From Crocinitomicaceae bacterium (GTDB lineage Bacteria; Bacteroidota; Bacteroidia; Flavobacteriales_D; Crocinitomicaceae), in assembly GCA_029238665.1 (NCBI GenBank), contig JAQWFQ010000011.1:1-64000 (forward strand): a stretch of 64,000 bases of DNA, read 5' to 3'. A model generated the notes under the pieces. The model saw nothing but the letters and a program-made list of their open reading frames with translations. It had not been told where the DNA came from and ran no database searches. Both the position numbers and the translations under genes were made by a program. Below are positions 23,782-31,123 of this stretch, piece after piece (the stretch's first letter is position 1; each line of letters opens with the position of its first letter).

Positions 23782-24990
23782 TTATTTTTCAATTATCATT
23801 ATCCTCTCTACTGTACCATCTGAATAGATATAAAGAAGAGGTGTGTTAGGTTTAAATGGTGTTTCTCTTCCTAGTACATCAACAATCTTTATTAGTTGTT
23901 TAGGGGTGTTGTTTAGTTCACCTATTCCTGTGAAGTCTACTAGAAAGCATTCAGATTTTTTAAAACAATCACCAATAGTTACAATTACTGCATAGTTACC
24001 TGTTACGGCAGGAGTGAAAGCTTGGTTTATTTCACCAACAATAATACTTTCATCATCACAATCTACCCACTCATATGTAGCACCTGTTTGTGTAGCTGTT
24101 AGTGTTGCACCATTCTGTATTACAGCAGCACTAGGAGTAGGGTTTATAGTCAAATCAATAGTGATAACACTATCACAACCTGCTGCATTATCAATTATTG
24201 CTGTATAGATTCCTGTAGAAGTGTAAACCTGTCCATCAGGTGCTGTATAGCTTCCACAAGCAGTATGAGAATCTATTGATGAGGTGAGAGTACAAGAAAT
24301 AAATAAATCTGTTATTTCTTGCTGACTTAAAGCACGATTCCAAATTCCGATATCATCTAGTTTACCTAAAAAATTATTTTGAGAAGGAGAATTACAAACA
24401 GCATCACCAAAAAATATAGGGATACTATTATTGCCAAAAGAAGAATTATTTAATGTCATTTGACTGGGGCTTGAGAAAGAATCATTAATAGTTAATGTAA
24501 ACAGGTTACCCTCTCTTTTAGCTACGATAAAATTCCATTGATTTGCTATTAAAGATACACTGACAAATTGATCTGAGCCTGACACTCCACTTGACCAATG
24601 AACAGAGTTGTTAACTTGAAGAATCCTCCAATCATTGTTAAATCCGCAAAGATCTCTATCAATTATATGTTTTTCTCCACTATTACTGTTGGAAAAGATC
24701 CAAAATGAAATAGTTATATCATTTGTGATGTTTAAATCATTTGATGAAGGTACATCAATGTCACTATTGTCTGTTCCATCAAAATAGTAAGCATTATTTG
24801 AGTTACCGTAACGATCAGTTGTTAGCAATGCAGCGTTATTAACACTTCCATTATTTCCATTACCAGATTCGTCATTAGCATTTCCATTAAATGGCCAATA
24901 ACCAATTAGCCCATTTGAAGGTACATAATTTGGCGCTTGCCCAAAGCTCATCATTGGGACTAATAGTAATGTAAGTAGTAGTGTTTTCAT
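23782..24990 (-). CDS. LamG-type surface protein with T9SS sorting end
   Basis: A 402-residue protein with a signal peptide (KTLLLTLLLVPMMSFGQ). A LamG/concanavalin-like jelly roll covers about 28-230: GLIGYWPFNGNANDESGNGN, AYYFDGTDNSDIDVPSS and ISFWIFS. It contains LDDIGIWNRALSQQEITDLF, typical at the end of this domain. A TAPDGQVYTSTGIYTAII and AGCDSVITIDLT stretch (a Cys-rich repeat common in Bacteroidota surface proteins) follows, then the sorting end ELNNTPKQLIKIVDVLGRET. It starts 2 bp from the stop of the next upstream gene, so both are in one operon. It probably binds a carbohydrate or protein at the surface. Confidence 0.87.
   Translation of the reverse strand: MKTLLLTLLLVPMMSFGQAPNYVPSNGLIGYWPFNGNANDESGNGNNGSVNNAALLTTDRYGNSNNAYYFDGTDNSDIDVPSSNDLNITNDITISFWIFSNSNSGEKHIIDRDLCGFNNDWRILQVNNSVHWSSGVSGSDQFVSVSLIANQWNFIVAKREGNLFTLTINDSFSSPSQMTLNNSSFGNNSIPIFFGDAVCNSPSQNNFLGKLDDIGIWNRALSQQEITDLFISCTLTSSIDSHTACGSYTAPDGQVYTSTGIYTAIIDNAAGCDSVITIDLTINPTPSAAVIQNGATLTATQTGATYEWVDCDDESIIVGEINQAFTPAVTGNYAVIVTIGDCFKKSECFLVDFTGIGELNNTPKQLIKIVDVLGRETPFKPNTPLLYIYSDGTVERIMIIEK
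23785..23905 (-). repeat. Sorting-domain cassette, copy 2
   Basis: The 3' end of the LamG gene, similar at DNA level to 24996-25105 over more than 100 bases (KIVDVLGRETPFKPNTPLLY identical) and to 22872-22950 over a shorter part. Confidence 0.8.
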
Positions 24991-24992
24991 AG

Positions 24993-25646
24993 TTATTCTT
25001 TAATTATCATTTTCCTCTCCACTGTACCATCATTATAGATGTATAGAAGAGGTGTGTTAGGTTTAAATGGCGTTTCTCTGCCTAGCACATCAACAATCTT
25101 TATTAGTTGTTTCTTTTGTAAAGAGAAATCATCAACAGCTAAAACAACATTTAGATCTACTCCAGGATTTGAAAAATCATCACCAGAAATAAACTCCCAT
25201 CTCCCCCACGTAGTACCAGATGGATAAGTGCCTGTCATCCAATATATTTTATCTTCAAAAAGACAATTAATTGAATTACCATTAGCGGGTAAACCTTCAC
25301 TAATATACCAGTTATCTAAATTAGCCGAATCATTTCTTAGATAAACAGTTACATTCATTGTGTCTGTAATTGAAAAGTTGTGAGAAAAACTAACAATTGC
25401 ATCATCAACTATTGTATCTTTAAATATTATATTGCCTTGCTGATCTGTAAACTCCCACGCAAAAACATTAAATTCTTGAGGATGGGTTAAATATTGTCCT
25501 GCATGATAGATATTGAGTGAAGTAGTATCACTTCCTATATTTACAGACATATCTATTAGATCACAAGGAACACAAGTTATAACCTGTGCCTTTACGCTTT
25601 GAGATAAACCTAAAGCAATTGTTAATATTAGTAAAATCTTTTTCAT
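24993..25646 (-). CDS. Exported protein with the same sorting cassette, unknown function
   Basis: A 217-residue protein with a signal peptide (ILLILTIALGLSQSVKAQ). The middle part has a beta-sandwich-like pattern (FSHNFSITDTMNVTVYLRND) and a CVPC pair just after the signal (about 25-28), but no recognised domain. The last 40 residues (LIKIVDVLGRETPFKPNTPL and onward) equal the cassette of the LamG gene, with the same DNA sequence. It is the first gene of the operon that runs to the NlpC gene at 21296, unless the hairpin at 23747-23776 splits it. Confidence 0.75.
   Translation of the reverse strand: MKKILLILTIALGLSQSVKAQVITCVPCDLIDMSVNIGSDTTSLNIYHAGQYLTHPQEFNVFAWEFTDQQGNIIFKDTIVDDAIVSFSHNFSITDTMNVTVYLRNDSANLDNWYISEGLPANGNSINCLFEDKIYWMTGTYPSGTTWGRWEFISGDDFSNPGVDLNVVLAVDDFSLQKKQLIKIVDVLGRETPFKPNTPLLYIYNDGTVERKMIIKE
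24996..25105 (-). repeat. Sorting-domain cassette, copy 3
   Basis: The 3' end of the gene at 24993-25646. Near-identical at DNA level to the copies at 22872 (last 65 bases) and 23785 (over the whole length). Confidence 0.8.
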
Positions 25647-25718
25647 AGTAGTTAATTTTAAGCTAAAAGTAACATTAATACTCTAAAGACCAATAGGGTG
25701 TTAGTAGGGATAGGGTAT

Positions 25719-25748
25719 AAAAAAAGCCCTCTGATTTGGAAGGCTTTA
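25719..25748 (-). terminator. Terminator, copy 2 of a repeated hairpin
   Basis: Same hairpin as at 23747-23776 (CTAAAGCCTTCC, short loop, GAGGGCTTT, T-run). It stands just after the stop codon of the cysteine-rich remnant frame at 25761. Confidence 0.75.
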
Positions 25749-25760
25749 GTGTTTATTAAA

Positions 25761-25889
25761 TTATTTGCATTGCTTATAATACCACTCACAAGCTTTTTCT
25801 GCTCCTAAATCACAAGCTCTTTTATAATCACTACAATAAGGTAATCCTGTAATTTTTTTTGTCGCCCCTCTGTTTATATATGTGTAACG
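25761..25889 (-). pseudogene. Remnant of a small cysteine-rich gene (C-terminal part)
   Basis: A 43-codon minus-strand frame ending in TAA at 25761-25763 reads YINRGATKKITGLPYCSD and ends ACDLGAEKACEWYYKQCK. It has four cysteines and no start codon, and is blocked upstream by TGA. A terminator follows 13 bp after the stop, as for a real gene end. It may be the surviving tail of a small gene; it could also be chance. Confidence 0.35.
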
Positions 25890-25996
25890 TCAGCCAAAGG
25901 TGAACTACTTAGGTGTATACTGGTTTGGTATTATACCCCGTTATTTAGAGCTAAGAACCCATTAGAAAAGTACCCCCCTCACAAAACTTATACTAT

Positions 25997-26155
25997 AAAT
26001 GTCTGTCAGTAATTGAATACTTTTTTGGTTTTTTGATAGGTTATATTGGGTGTGTAGACAGATAAATGTCTGTCAAATGTCTGTCAAAGTATGATGTTTT
26101 TCCTCTAATATGGTCAAAAATGGTATCTTTACATAAATCATTTAAGTGTCTGTGA
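25997..26155. repeat. Four short direct repeats near tRNA-Arg
   Basis: AAATGTCTGTCA occurs at 25997-26008, 26064-26075 and 26075-26086, with a weaker form AAGTGTCTGTGA at 26144-26155. Direct repeats of this size next to a tRNA 3' end resemble integrase arm-type sites. Confidence 0.6.
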
Positions 26156-26202
26156 AGTCATTGTACTAACAGTCTGGATGCCTTTTAAACAAAGGGAATG
26201 CA

Positions 26203-26232
26203 AACAAAAAAGCCCCACATGAATGTGAGGCT
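26203..26232 (-). terminator. Terminator of tRNA-Arg
   Basis: On the minus strand AGCCTCACAT and ATGTGGGGCT pair (one mismatch) and run into T6-G-T3, 5 bp beyond the tRNA 3' end. Confidence 0.85.
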
Positions 26233-26237
26233 TAATG

Positions 26238-26311
26238 TGAGCCAGAAAGGATTCGAACCTTTGACCGCCTCCTTAGAAGGGAGGTGCTCTATCCAGCTGA
26301 GCTACTGGCCC
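26238..26311 (-). tRNA. tRNA-Arg (TCT)
   Basis: Acceptor arms GGGCCAG and CTGGCTC pair with one G-T; discriminator A; CCA is not encoded. Anticodon stem CCTCC/GGAGG encloses loop CTTCTAA, anticodon TCT. T arm AAAGG-TTCGAAT-CCTTT. Its 3' end is repeated at 16084-16104. Confidence 0.97.
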
Positions 26312-26324
26312 ATTTTGATTTTAA

Positions 26325-26353
26325 AACAAAAAAGGGGATGATCTCTCATCCCC
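26325..26353 (-). terminator. Hairpin between tRNA-Arg and tRNA-Pro
   Basis: GGGGATGA and TCATCCCC form a perfect stem around a four-base loop, followed on the minus strand by T6-G-T4. It follows tRNA-Pro and would end its transcript. Confidence 0.85.
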
Positions 26354-26361
26354 AAATAATG

Positions 26362-26436
26362 TCGGGGTGGCAGGATTCGAACCTGCGACCTCCTCGTCCC
26401 AAACGAGGCGCGATGACCGGGCTACGCTACACCCCG
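26362..26436 (-). tRNA. tRNA-Pro (TGG)
   Basis: Acceptor CGGGGTG pairs with CACCCCG; discriminator A. Anticodon stem CCTCG/CGAGG encloses loop TTTGGGA, anticodon TGG. T arm GCAGG-TTCGAAT-CCTGC. Confidence 0.97.
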
Positions 26437-26552
26437 AGCGTAAATTAAAATCAAAATTTCAATTGAATTTGAGAATCGTTACCCTCAATTTTCGAGTGCA
26501 AAAATAAGTAATTAATTTAATTTTGCAATCTATTCTATTATTTTTTTTTTTG

Positions 26553-26640
26553 CGGAGAGACAGGGATTCGAACCCTGGGTACCCTTTTGAGGTACGCTTA
26601 TTTAGCAAACAAGTCCTTTCGGCCACTCAGGCACCTCTCC
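26553..26640 (-). tRNA. tRNA-Ser (GCT)
   Basis: An 88-nt tRNA with a long variable arm (GCGTACCTCAAAAGGGTACC). Acceptor GGAGAGG with TCTCTCC; discriminator G. Anticodon loop TTGCTAA, anticodon GCT. T arm CAGGG-TTCGAAT-CCCTG. Confidence 0.96.
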
Positions 26641-26726
26641 GTTAATTCTGTTAAAGAACTGACCGCAAAACTAGTAAAAGCATAGGGATGTAACAAGGTT
26701 TTTAACTAAAAAAAGTAAATTCTTTT

Positions 26727-27302
26727 TTAGTTATTGAGCAGAATAGAAATCAACTTGCTGAATTCTAATATGAATAGCAAAATCCAAAAAGTTTGAATCG
26801 GCTTTAAGGTGGGGCTGATTCGTGTTGAAATTACCATAATTAAATACGATATTGAAAGTAATTCGCAAGAAAGTAGGGGTGAGGATAGAATGATACCAGT
26901 ACTAAACGCACAGCAAAATAAACCAAGGAGTATATAGTTTAATCTACTGTTTTGATTGTATCCAGTGTAGATGGCTAAAAACAGTGTGGTAATTACACTT
27001 AAGAGTTGGAAAATATCGGTAGTAATTGTTTTAGAGAACAATGTCATGCTTTCAGAATCTAAAAAGGTGTTCCAATAGATTTCATTACCAAGGGTGCTAA
27101 AAAGTCCAGTAGCAAGTATTAAAACAGAAGCTGTTTTGTACGATTTAAAATTCCAGCGTGTAAGTTGAACAGCTACAATTAAAAGTATGAGTTGATTTAG
27201 CGGGAAAGGGAAGAGGAGTACCCCTTTATCAAAAAAGATACTTAACGCATAAATCAATAGGGTTAAAGCGGTGAGAAATAATAACCTAACTTCTTTTGCC
27301 AT
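26727..27302 (-). CDS. Integral membrane protein, unknown function
   Basis: A 191-residue protein with about six or seven hydrophobic segments: residues 6-24, 27-46, 55-70, 85-112, 122-140, 143-160 and 167-188. No charged motif or signature was recognised. Its start overlaps the stop of the map gene by one base, so it is translated together with methionine aminopeptidase. No functional link is evident. Confidence 0.75.
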   Translation of the reverse strand: MAKEVRLLFLTALTLLIYALSIFFDKGVLLFPFPLNQLILLIVAVQLTRWNFKSYKTASVLILATGLFSTLGNEIYWNTFLDSESMTLFSKTITTDIFQLLSVITTLFLAIYTGYNQNSRLNYILLGLFCCAFSTGIILSSPLLSCELLSISYLIMVISTRISPTLKPIQTFWILLFILEFSKLISILLNN

Positions 27303-28078
27303 TATTTTTTGTTCAATGCTTCTTCGATGTATTTAAACGTAGATAAAATTTCGGGTTTACCATTAACGATGGCAATGTCATGTTCAAAATGTGCACTAGG
27401 TAGACCATCTTCTGTTACAATGGTCCAGTTGTCATCCAATTGAGCTACTTTTTCTGTCCCCATATTAATCATAGGTTCAATGGCAATTGTTAGTCCATCT
27501 TGTATCTTTTTACCCTTTCCACGACGACCATAATTGGGTACTTGTGGTTCTTCGTGAAGTGTTTTTCCTAGTCCGTGTCCAACTAAATCTCTAACGACAC
27601 CATACCCATTTTTTTCTGCGTGTTGTTGAATTGCAAAACCAATATCACCTATTCGATTTCCTGCTTTAGCTTCAGCAATACCGAGCATTAGACATTCTAA
27701 GGTAACTTCAAGTAATTTCTTTTTTTCTGCAGAAACTTCCCCCACTTGAAAGGTGTATGCATGATCACCATAATAACCTTTGTAAACAGATCCACAGTCA
27801 ATCGAAACGATGTCTCCTTCTTCAAAAGGCCGGTTTGTTGGCAGTCCATGTACTACTTGTTCATTCACCGAGATTAATAATGTGCTAGGGCAGTCGTATA
27901 ATCCTTTAAACCCAGGAACAGCGTCCTGTGAAAGAATATATTCTTCAGCCATTTTGTCCATTTCAAATGGTGTTACTCCAGGCGCAATCATTTCGGCACA
28001 TTTACCTAGCGTTCTACTCACAATTTGAGCAGCTTCACGCATTATCTCTATTTCTTCGGCGGTCTTATATATAATCAT
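27302..28078 (-). CDS. map: Methionine aminopeptidase, type I
   Basis: A cytosolic enzyme that removes the initiator methionine. The pita-bread fold ligands can be seen: two Asp in IVSIDCGSVYKGYYGDHAYTF, His in VGHGLGKTLHEEPQVPNYG, Glu in TIAIEPMIN and Glu in SAHFEHDIAIV. The chosen start MIIYKTAEEIEIMREA matches the family's usual beginning; the frame opens seven codons earlier (28099) at MNLLNRN. Length 258 fits the short bacterial type without N-terminal zinc fingers. In many genomes it follows ribosomal genes; here it stands with a membrane protein. Confidence 0.95.
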   Translation of the reverse strand: MIIYKTAEEIEIMREAAQIVSRTLGKCAEMIAPGVTPFEMDKMAEEYILSQDAVPGFKGLYDCPSTLLISVNEQVVHGLPTNRPFEEGDIVSIDCGSVYKGYYGDHAYTFQVGEVSAEKKKLLEVTLECLMLGIAEAKAGNRIGDIGFAIQQHAEKNGYGVVRDLVGHGLGKTLHEEPQVPNYGRRGKGKKIQDGLTIAIEPMINMGTEKVAQLDDNWTIVTEDGLPSAHFEHDIAIVNGKPEILSTFKYIEEALNKK

Positions 28079-28129
28079 ATTCCTGTTGAGTAAATTCATT
28101 GCGGCAAAGATAACTCTTTAAACAAAAAA

Positions 28130-28163
28130 AAAAAACGCTTTCATCGAAATGAAAGCGTTTTTT
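28130..28163. terminator. Bidirectional terminator
   Basis: AAAACGCTTTCAT and ATGAAAGCGTTTT form a perfect stem around CGAA with long A- and T-runs. It follows sucC (minus). Confidence 0.92.
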
Positions 28164-28184
28164 AATATTGAGATGACTTTTTAA

Positions 28185-29396
28185 TTAAGCCAATACTTCT
28201 TTTACTTTATCAGCAGCATCTTGCAATTGAACAACAGAGATAACATCTAAACCAGAGTCATCAATTAGTTGTTTTGCTTCTTCTGCATTTGTTCCTTGTA
28301 AACGTACAATTAATGGAACTGGAAATGAACCAAAGTTTTTGTATGCGTCAACAACACCTTGAGCAACACGGTCACAACGAACAATTCCTCCAAAAATGTT
28401 AATCAAAATAGCCTTTACATTCTCATCTTTCAAGATAATGTTAAAAGCTTTCTCAACACGTTCAGCATCTGCAGTACCTCCTACGTCTAAGAAGTTTGCC
28501 GGATTTCCTCCTGACAACTTAATGATATCCATAGTAGCCATTGCAAGCCCTGCACCGTTTACCATGCAACCAACGTTTCCGTCTAATTTAACAAAGTTTA
28601 ATCCAGCTTCATCAGCTTCTACCTCTGTAGCATCTTCTTCTGTTTTATCTCTCATTGCAGCGTACTCTGCATGGCGAAACAATCCAGATCCATCTAAGGT
28701 TACTTTAGCATCAACAGCAATGATTTTATCATCAGATGTTTTCAATACAGGGTTAATTTCGAACATTGCAGCATCACATCCTTCATAGGCAGCGTAAAGT
28801 GCGCTAACAAATTTTGTCATTTGCTTCATTGCTTGTCCAGATAATCCTAAGTTGAAAGCAATTTTTCTAGTTTGAAAACCTTGAAGACCAACACGAGGGT
28901 CAATTTCTTCTTTGAAAATTAAGTGTGGTGTTTCTTCAGCAACAGTTTCAATATCCATACCACCTTCTGTAGAATACATGATAATGTTACGTCCAGCTCC
29001 TCGATCTAAAAGAACAGACATGTAAAACTCAGAAGGCTCACTTGCACCTGGGTAATAAACATCTTCCGCAATTAGAACTTTGTTTACAAGCTTACCAACA
29101 CCATTTGTTTGAGCGGTAGTTAAGTGACCGCCTAAAATCCCTTTAACAGTATCATCAACTTTGTCAATGCCTTTTGCTAAAACAACACCGTGAGACCCTG
29201 TTTCTTCAACAGTTCCTTTACCACGACCACCAGCATGAATTTGAGCTTTAACTACGTACCATTCAGTACCTGTTTCAGCGGATAATTCTTTTGCTGCAGC
29301 TTGTGCATCTTCAACCTTGTCTACTACTCTCCCTTCTTGGATAGCAACACCAAAGCTTTTTAATATTGATTTCCCTTGATATTCGTGTAAGTTCAT
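28185..29396 (-). CDS. sucC: Succinate-CoA ligase, beta subunit
   Basis: A 403-residue ATP-grasp protein of the tricarboxylic acid cycle. It opens MNLHEYQGKSILKSFGVAIQ, has KAQIHAGGRGKG (about 50-61) for nucleotide binding, FEINPVLKT with the metal-site Glu/Asn, and ends with NIFGGIVRCDRVAQGVV and PLIVRLQGTNAEEAKQL. These match the ADP/GDP-forming SucC. The alpha subunit gene sucD is not in this window, so the two are separated here. It stands alone with a terminator. Confidence 0.97.
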   Translation of the reverse strand: MNLHEYQGKSILKSFGVAIQEGRVVDKVEDAQAAAKELSAETGTEWYVVKAQIHAGGRGKGTVEETGSHGVVLAKGIDKVDDTVKGILGGHLTTAQTNGVGKLVNKVLIAEDVYYPGASEPSEFYMSVLLDRGAGRNIIMYSTEGGMDIETVAEETPHLIFKEEIDPRVGLQGFQTRKIAFNLGLSGQAMKQMTKFVSALYAAYEGCDAAMFEINPVLKTSDDKIIAVDAKVTLDGSGLFRHAEYAAMRDKTEEDATEVEADEAGLNFVKLDGNVGCMVNGAGLAMATMDIIKLSGGNPANFLDVGGTADAERVEKAFNIILKDENVKAILINIFGGIVRCDRVAQGVVDAYKNFGSFPVPLIVRLQGTNAEEAKQLIDDSGLDVISVVQLQDAADKVKEVLA

Positions 29397-29579
29397 GTTT
29401 GTGATATTTGAAAGGCAAAATTAAAAGGATTTATTGGAAACGACTAACCTCAGTTAGACTTTTTTATCACAAAACACCGAATCATTCAGAATACAATTTT
29501 AGTAGGCACTGTCTAATTCCATACAGATGGTTTCATCGTGTTTGTTTTCAGTGCATTACGTCTTGTGTTGTTGGTGAAA

Positions 29580-31064
29580 TTAACTTCTAGCGTTCTTCCA
29601 ACTACTTGTTATTTGTTTAGAAGCAAACTCGTTACAATCTCGTTCTTTTATAGACTCCCAAATTTTATTGATACCATGTACTAATGCTTCAGACTCATCT
29701 TTCATTGTTGTATAAATTATACGTGGGTCTTCAAGATAATGCCTTACAAAATTCGTGTCGAAATCACCAGAGGTAAATGCTTGATGTTGCAGTACATACT
29801 TTCCAAAGTCAAGGGTTGTTTTTAGTCCCGAAATTTGATATTCATCAATGGCTTTAATGGTCTTTTCAATGGCTTTTTCTCGCGTTTCTCCCCAAACAAT
29901 TAGTTTTGCAATCATTGGGTCGTAGTAGATAGGAATGTCCATCCCCTCTAAGAATGCATCATCTACACGCACATTTTTCCCTGAAGGAACACGGTAGCGT
30001 TTAAGGTTTCCAATATCAGGCGTAAACCCATTTATGGTGTCTTCAGCATATACACGGACTTCAATTGCATGGCCGTTGATATGTAATTCATCTTGTGATT
30101 TTGGAAGATTTTCACCTCGTGCAACACGAATTTGCCATTCAACCAAGTCTAGTCCTGTAATTTCTTCCGTTACAGGGTGCTCAACCTGTAGACGCGTATT
30201 CATTTCTAAGAAGTAAAAGTTTAAATCTGCGTCTAATAAAAACTCAACAGTTCCTGCTCCTTCATAATCACATGCCTTACATACGTTTATAGCTGCATTT
30301 CCCATTTGTTCTCGTAATGCTGGGGTTAAAACAGCACTTGGAGCTTCTTCGATTACTTTTTGGTGTCTACGCTGGATTGAACATTCACGTTCAAATAGAT
30401 AAACTACATTTCCTTGCCTGTCAGCAAATACTTGTATTTCAATATGACGTGGCTTTGTAACGAATTTTTCAACAAAGCAAGCATCATTTCCAAAAGAAGA
30501 TCGCGCCTCATTTTGTGCAAGTTTCATTTGTTCTTCAAGTACATCTTCAGACTCAACCAATCGCATTCCTTTTCCACCACCACCGGCAGAAGCTTTGATT
30601 AAGACTGGGTAGCCAATTTGCTTAGCAATTTGTTTTGCTTCATCAGAATCTGTAATTGCACGATCAACACCTGGTACTAGTGGTACATTAAATTCTTTAA
30701 CAGCTTGTTTTGCGCTTAACTTGTCTCCCATTACGGCCATCGCTTGTGGTGATGGACCAATAAATGTCATTCCCGCATCGGTTACCTTTTTTGCAAATTC
30801 GCCGTTCTCAGATAAAAAACCATAGCCAGGATGAATGCCATCAACACCTAAAGTTTTACAGTGTTTAAGTATCACATCTTGTTTTAAATAACTTTCTGCA
30901 GAAGGGCTCTCGCCAACATAAACTGATTCGTCAGCTTCAAGTACATGGGGTGCATTTGCATCTGCATCAGAATAAATCGCGACACTTTTAATCCCCATTT
31001 TCTTTAAGGTTCTAATTACTCTACGTGCAATTTCACCTCTATTAGCTATCAGTACTTTTTTCAT
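29580..31064 (-). CDS. accC: Biotin carboxylase subunit of acetyl-CoA carboxylase
   Basis: A 494-residue biotin carboxylase that carboxylates biotin on its carrier protein using ATP and bicarbonate. The N-terminal domain begins KKVLIANRGEIARRVIRTLK. The ATP-grasp glycine loop is KASAGGGGKGMRL (about 158-170), with the bicarbonate/metal motif EMNTRLQVEHPVTEEITGLD (about 288-307). It is about 45 residues longer than the usual 450, with an extra C-terminal tail (HGINKIWESIKERD onward). No accB gene lies beside it, unlike the usual accB-accC pair, so it may alternatively serve a propionyl-CoA-type carboxylase. Confidence 0.92.
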   Translation of the reverse strand: MKKVLIANRGEIARRVIRTLKKMGIKSVAIYSDADANAPHVLEADESVYVGESPSAESYLKQDVILKHCKTLGVDGIHPGYGFLSENGEFAKKVTDAGMTFIGPSPQAMAVMGDKLSAKQAVKEFNVPLVPGVDRAITDSDEAKQIAKQIGYPVLIKASAGGGGKGMRLVESEDVLEEQMKLAQNEARSSFGNDACFVEKFVTKPRHIEIQVFADRQGNVVYLFERECSIQRRHQKVIEEAPSAVLTPALREQMGNAAINVCKACDYEGAGTVEFLLDADLNFYFLEMNTRLQVEHPVTEEITGLDLVEWQIRVARGENLPKSQDELHINGHAIEVRVYAEDTINGFTPDIGNLKRYRVPSGKNVRVDDAFLEGMDIPIYYDPMIAKLIVWGETREKAIEKTIKAIDEYQISGLKTTLDFGKYVLQHQAFTSGDFDTNFVRHYLEDPRIIYTTMKDESEALVHGINKIWESIKERDCNEFASKQITSSWKNARS

Positions 31065-31123
31065 GTATTTTTTATTTTAAACCAAAAATAATTGGTTGTG
31101 CGAAGGTATTAATTTTTCAGGGT

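Larger units (their letters stand above)
25647..26237. other. 590-bp stretch without intact genes, next to tRNA-Arg
   Basis: It holds a repeated terminator (25719-25748), the end of a small cysteine-rich frame (25761-25889) and four copies of an AAATGTCTGTCA-like motif between 25997 and 26155. The terminator of tRNA-Arg (26203-26232) is at its right end. Nothing else is recognised. Its place between the tRNA 3' end and accessory genes is where an integrase and its arm sites would be expected, but no integrase frame remains. Confidence 0.7.

Noticed and set aside
23650-23818. A plus-strand open frame with LRGLEVAELTEEDMPRVIKK.
   Set aside because: It lacks a good start and runs through a terminator and the antisense of a sorting cassette, so it is probably accidental.
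25876-25888. 13-base match ATATATGTGTAAC to the palindrome arm and flank near 2063-2077.
   Set aside because: Too short and AT-rich to claim a second attachment site; mentioned only as a side note.
25997-26155. CRISPR array.
   Set aside because: The repeats are only 12 bases, irregularly spaced and partly overlapping; no cas genes are present.
29397-29579. Hairpin-like GACTAAC / GTTAGAC before a T-run as a terminator of accC.
   Set aside because: The stem has a mismatch and the T-run is on the plus strand, whereas accC is read on the minus strand.
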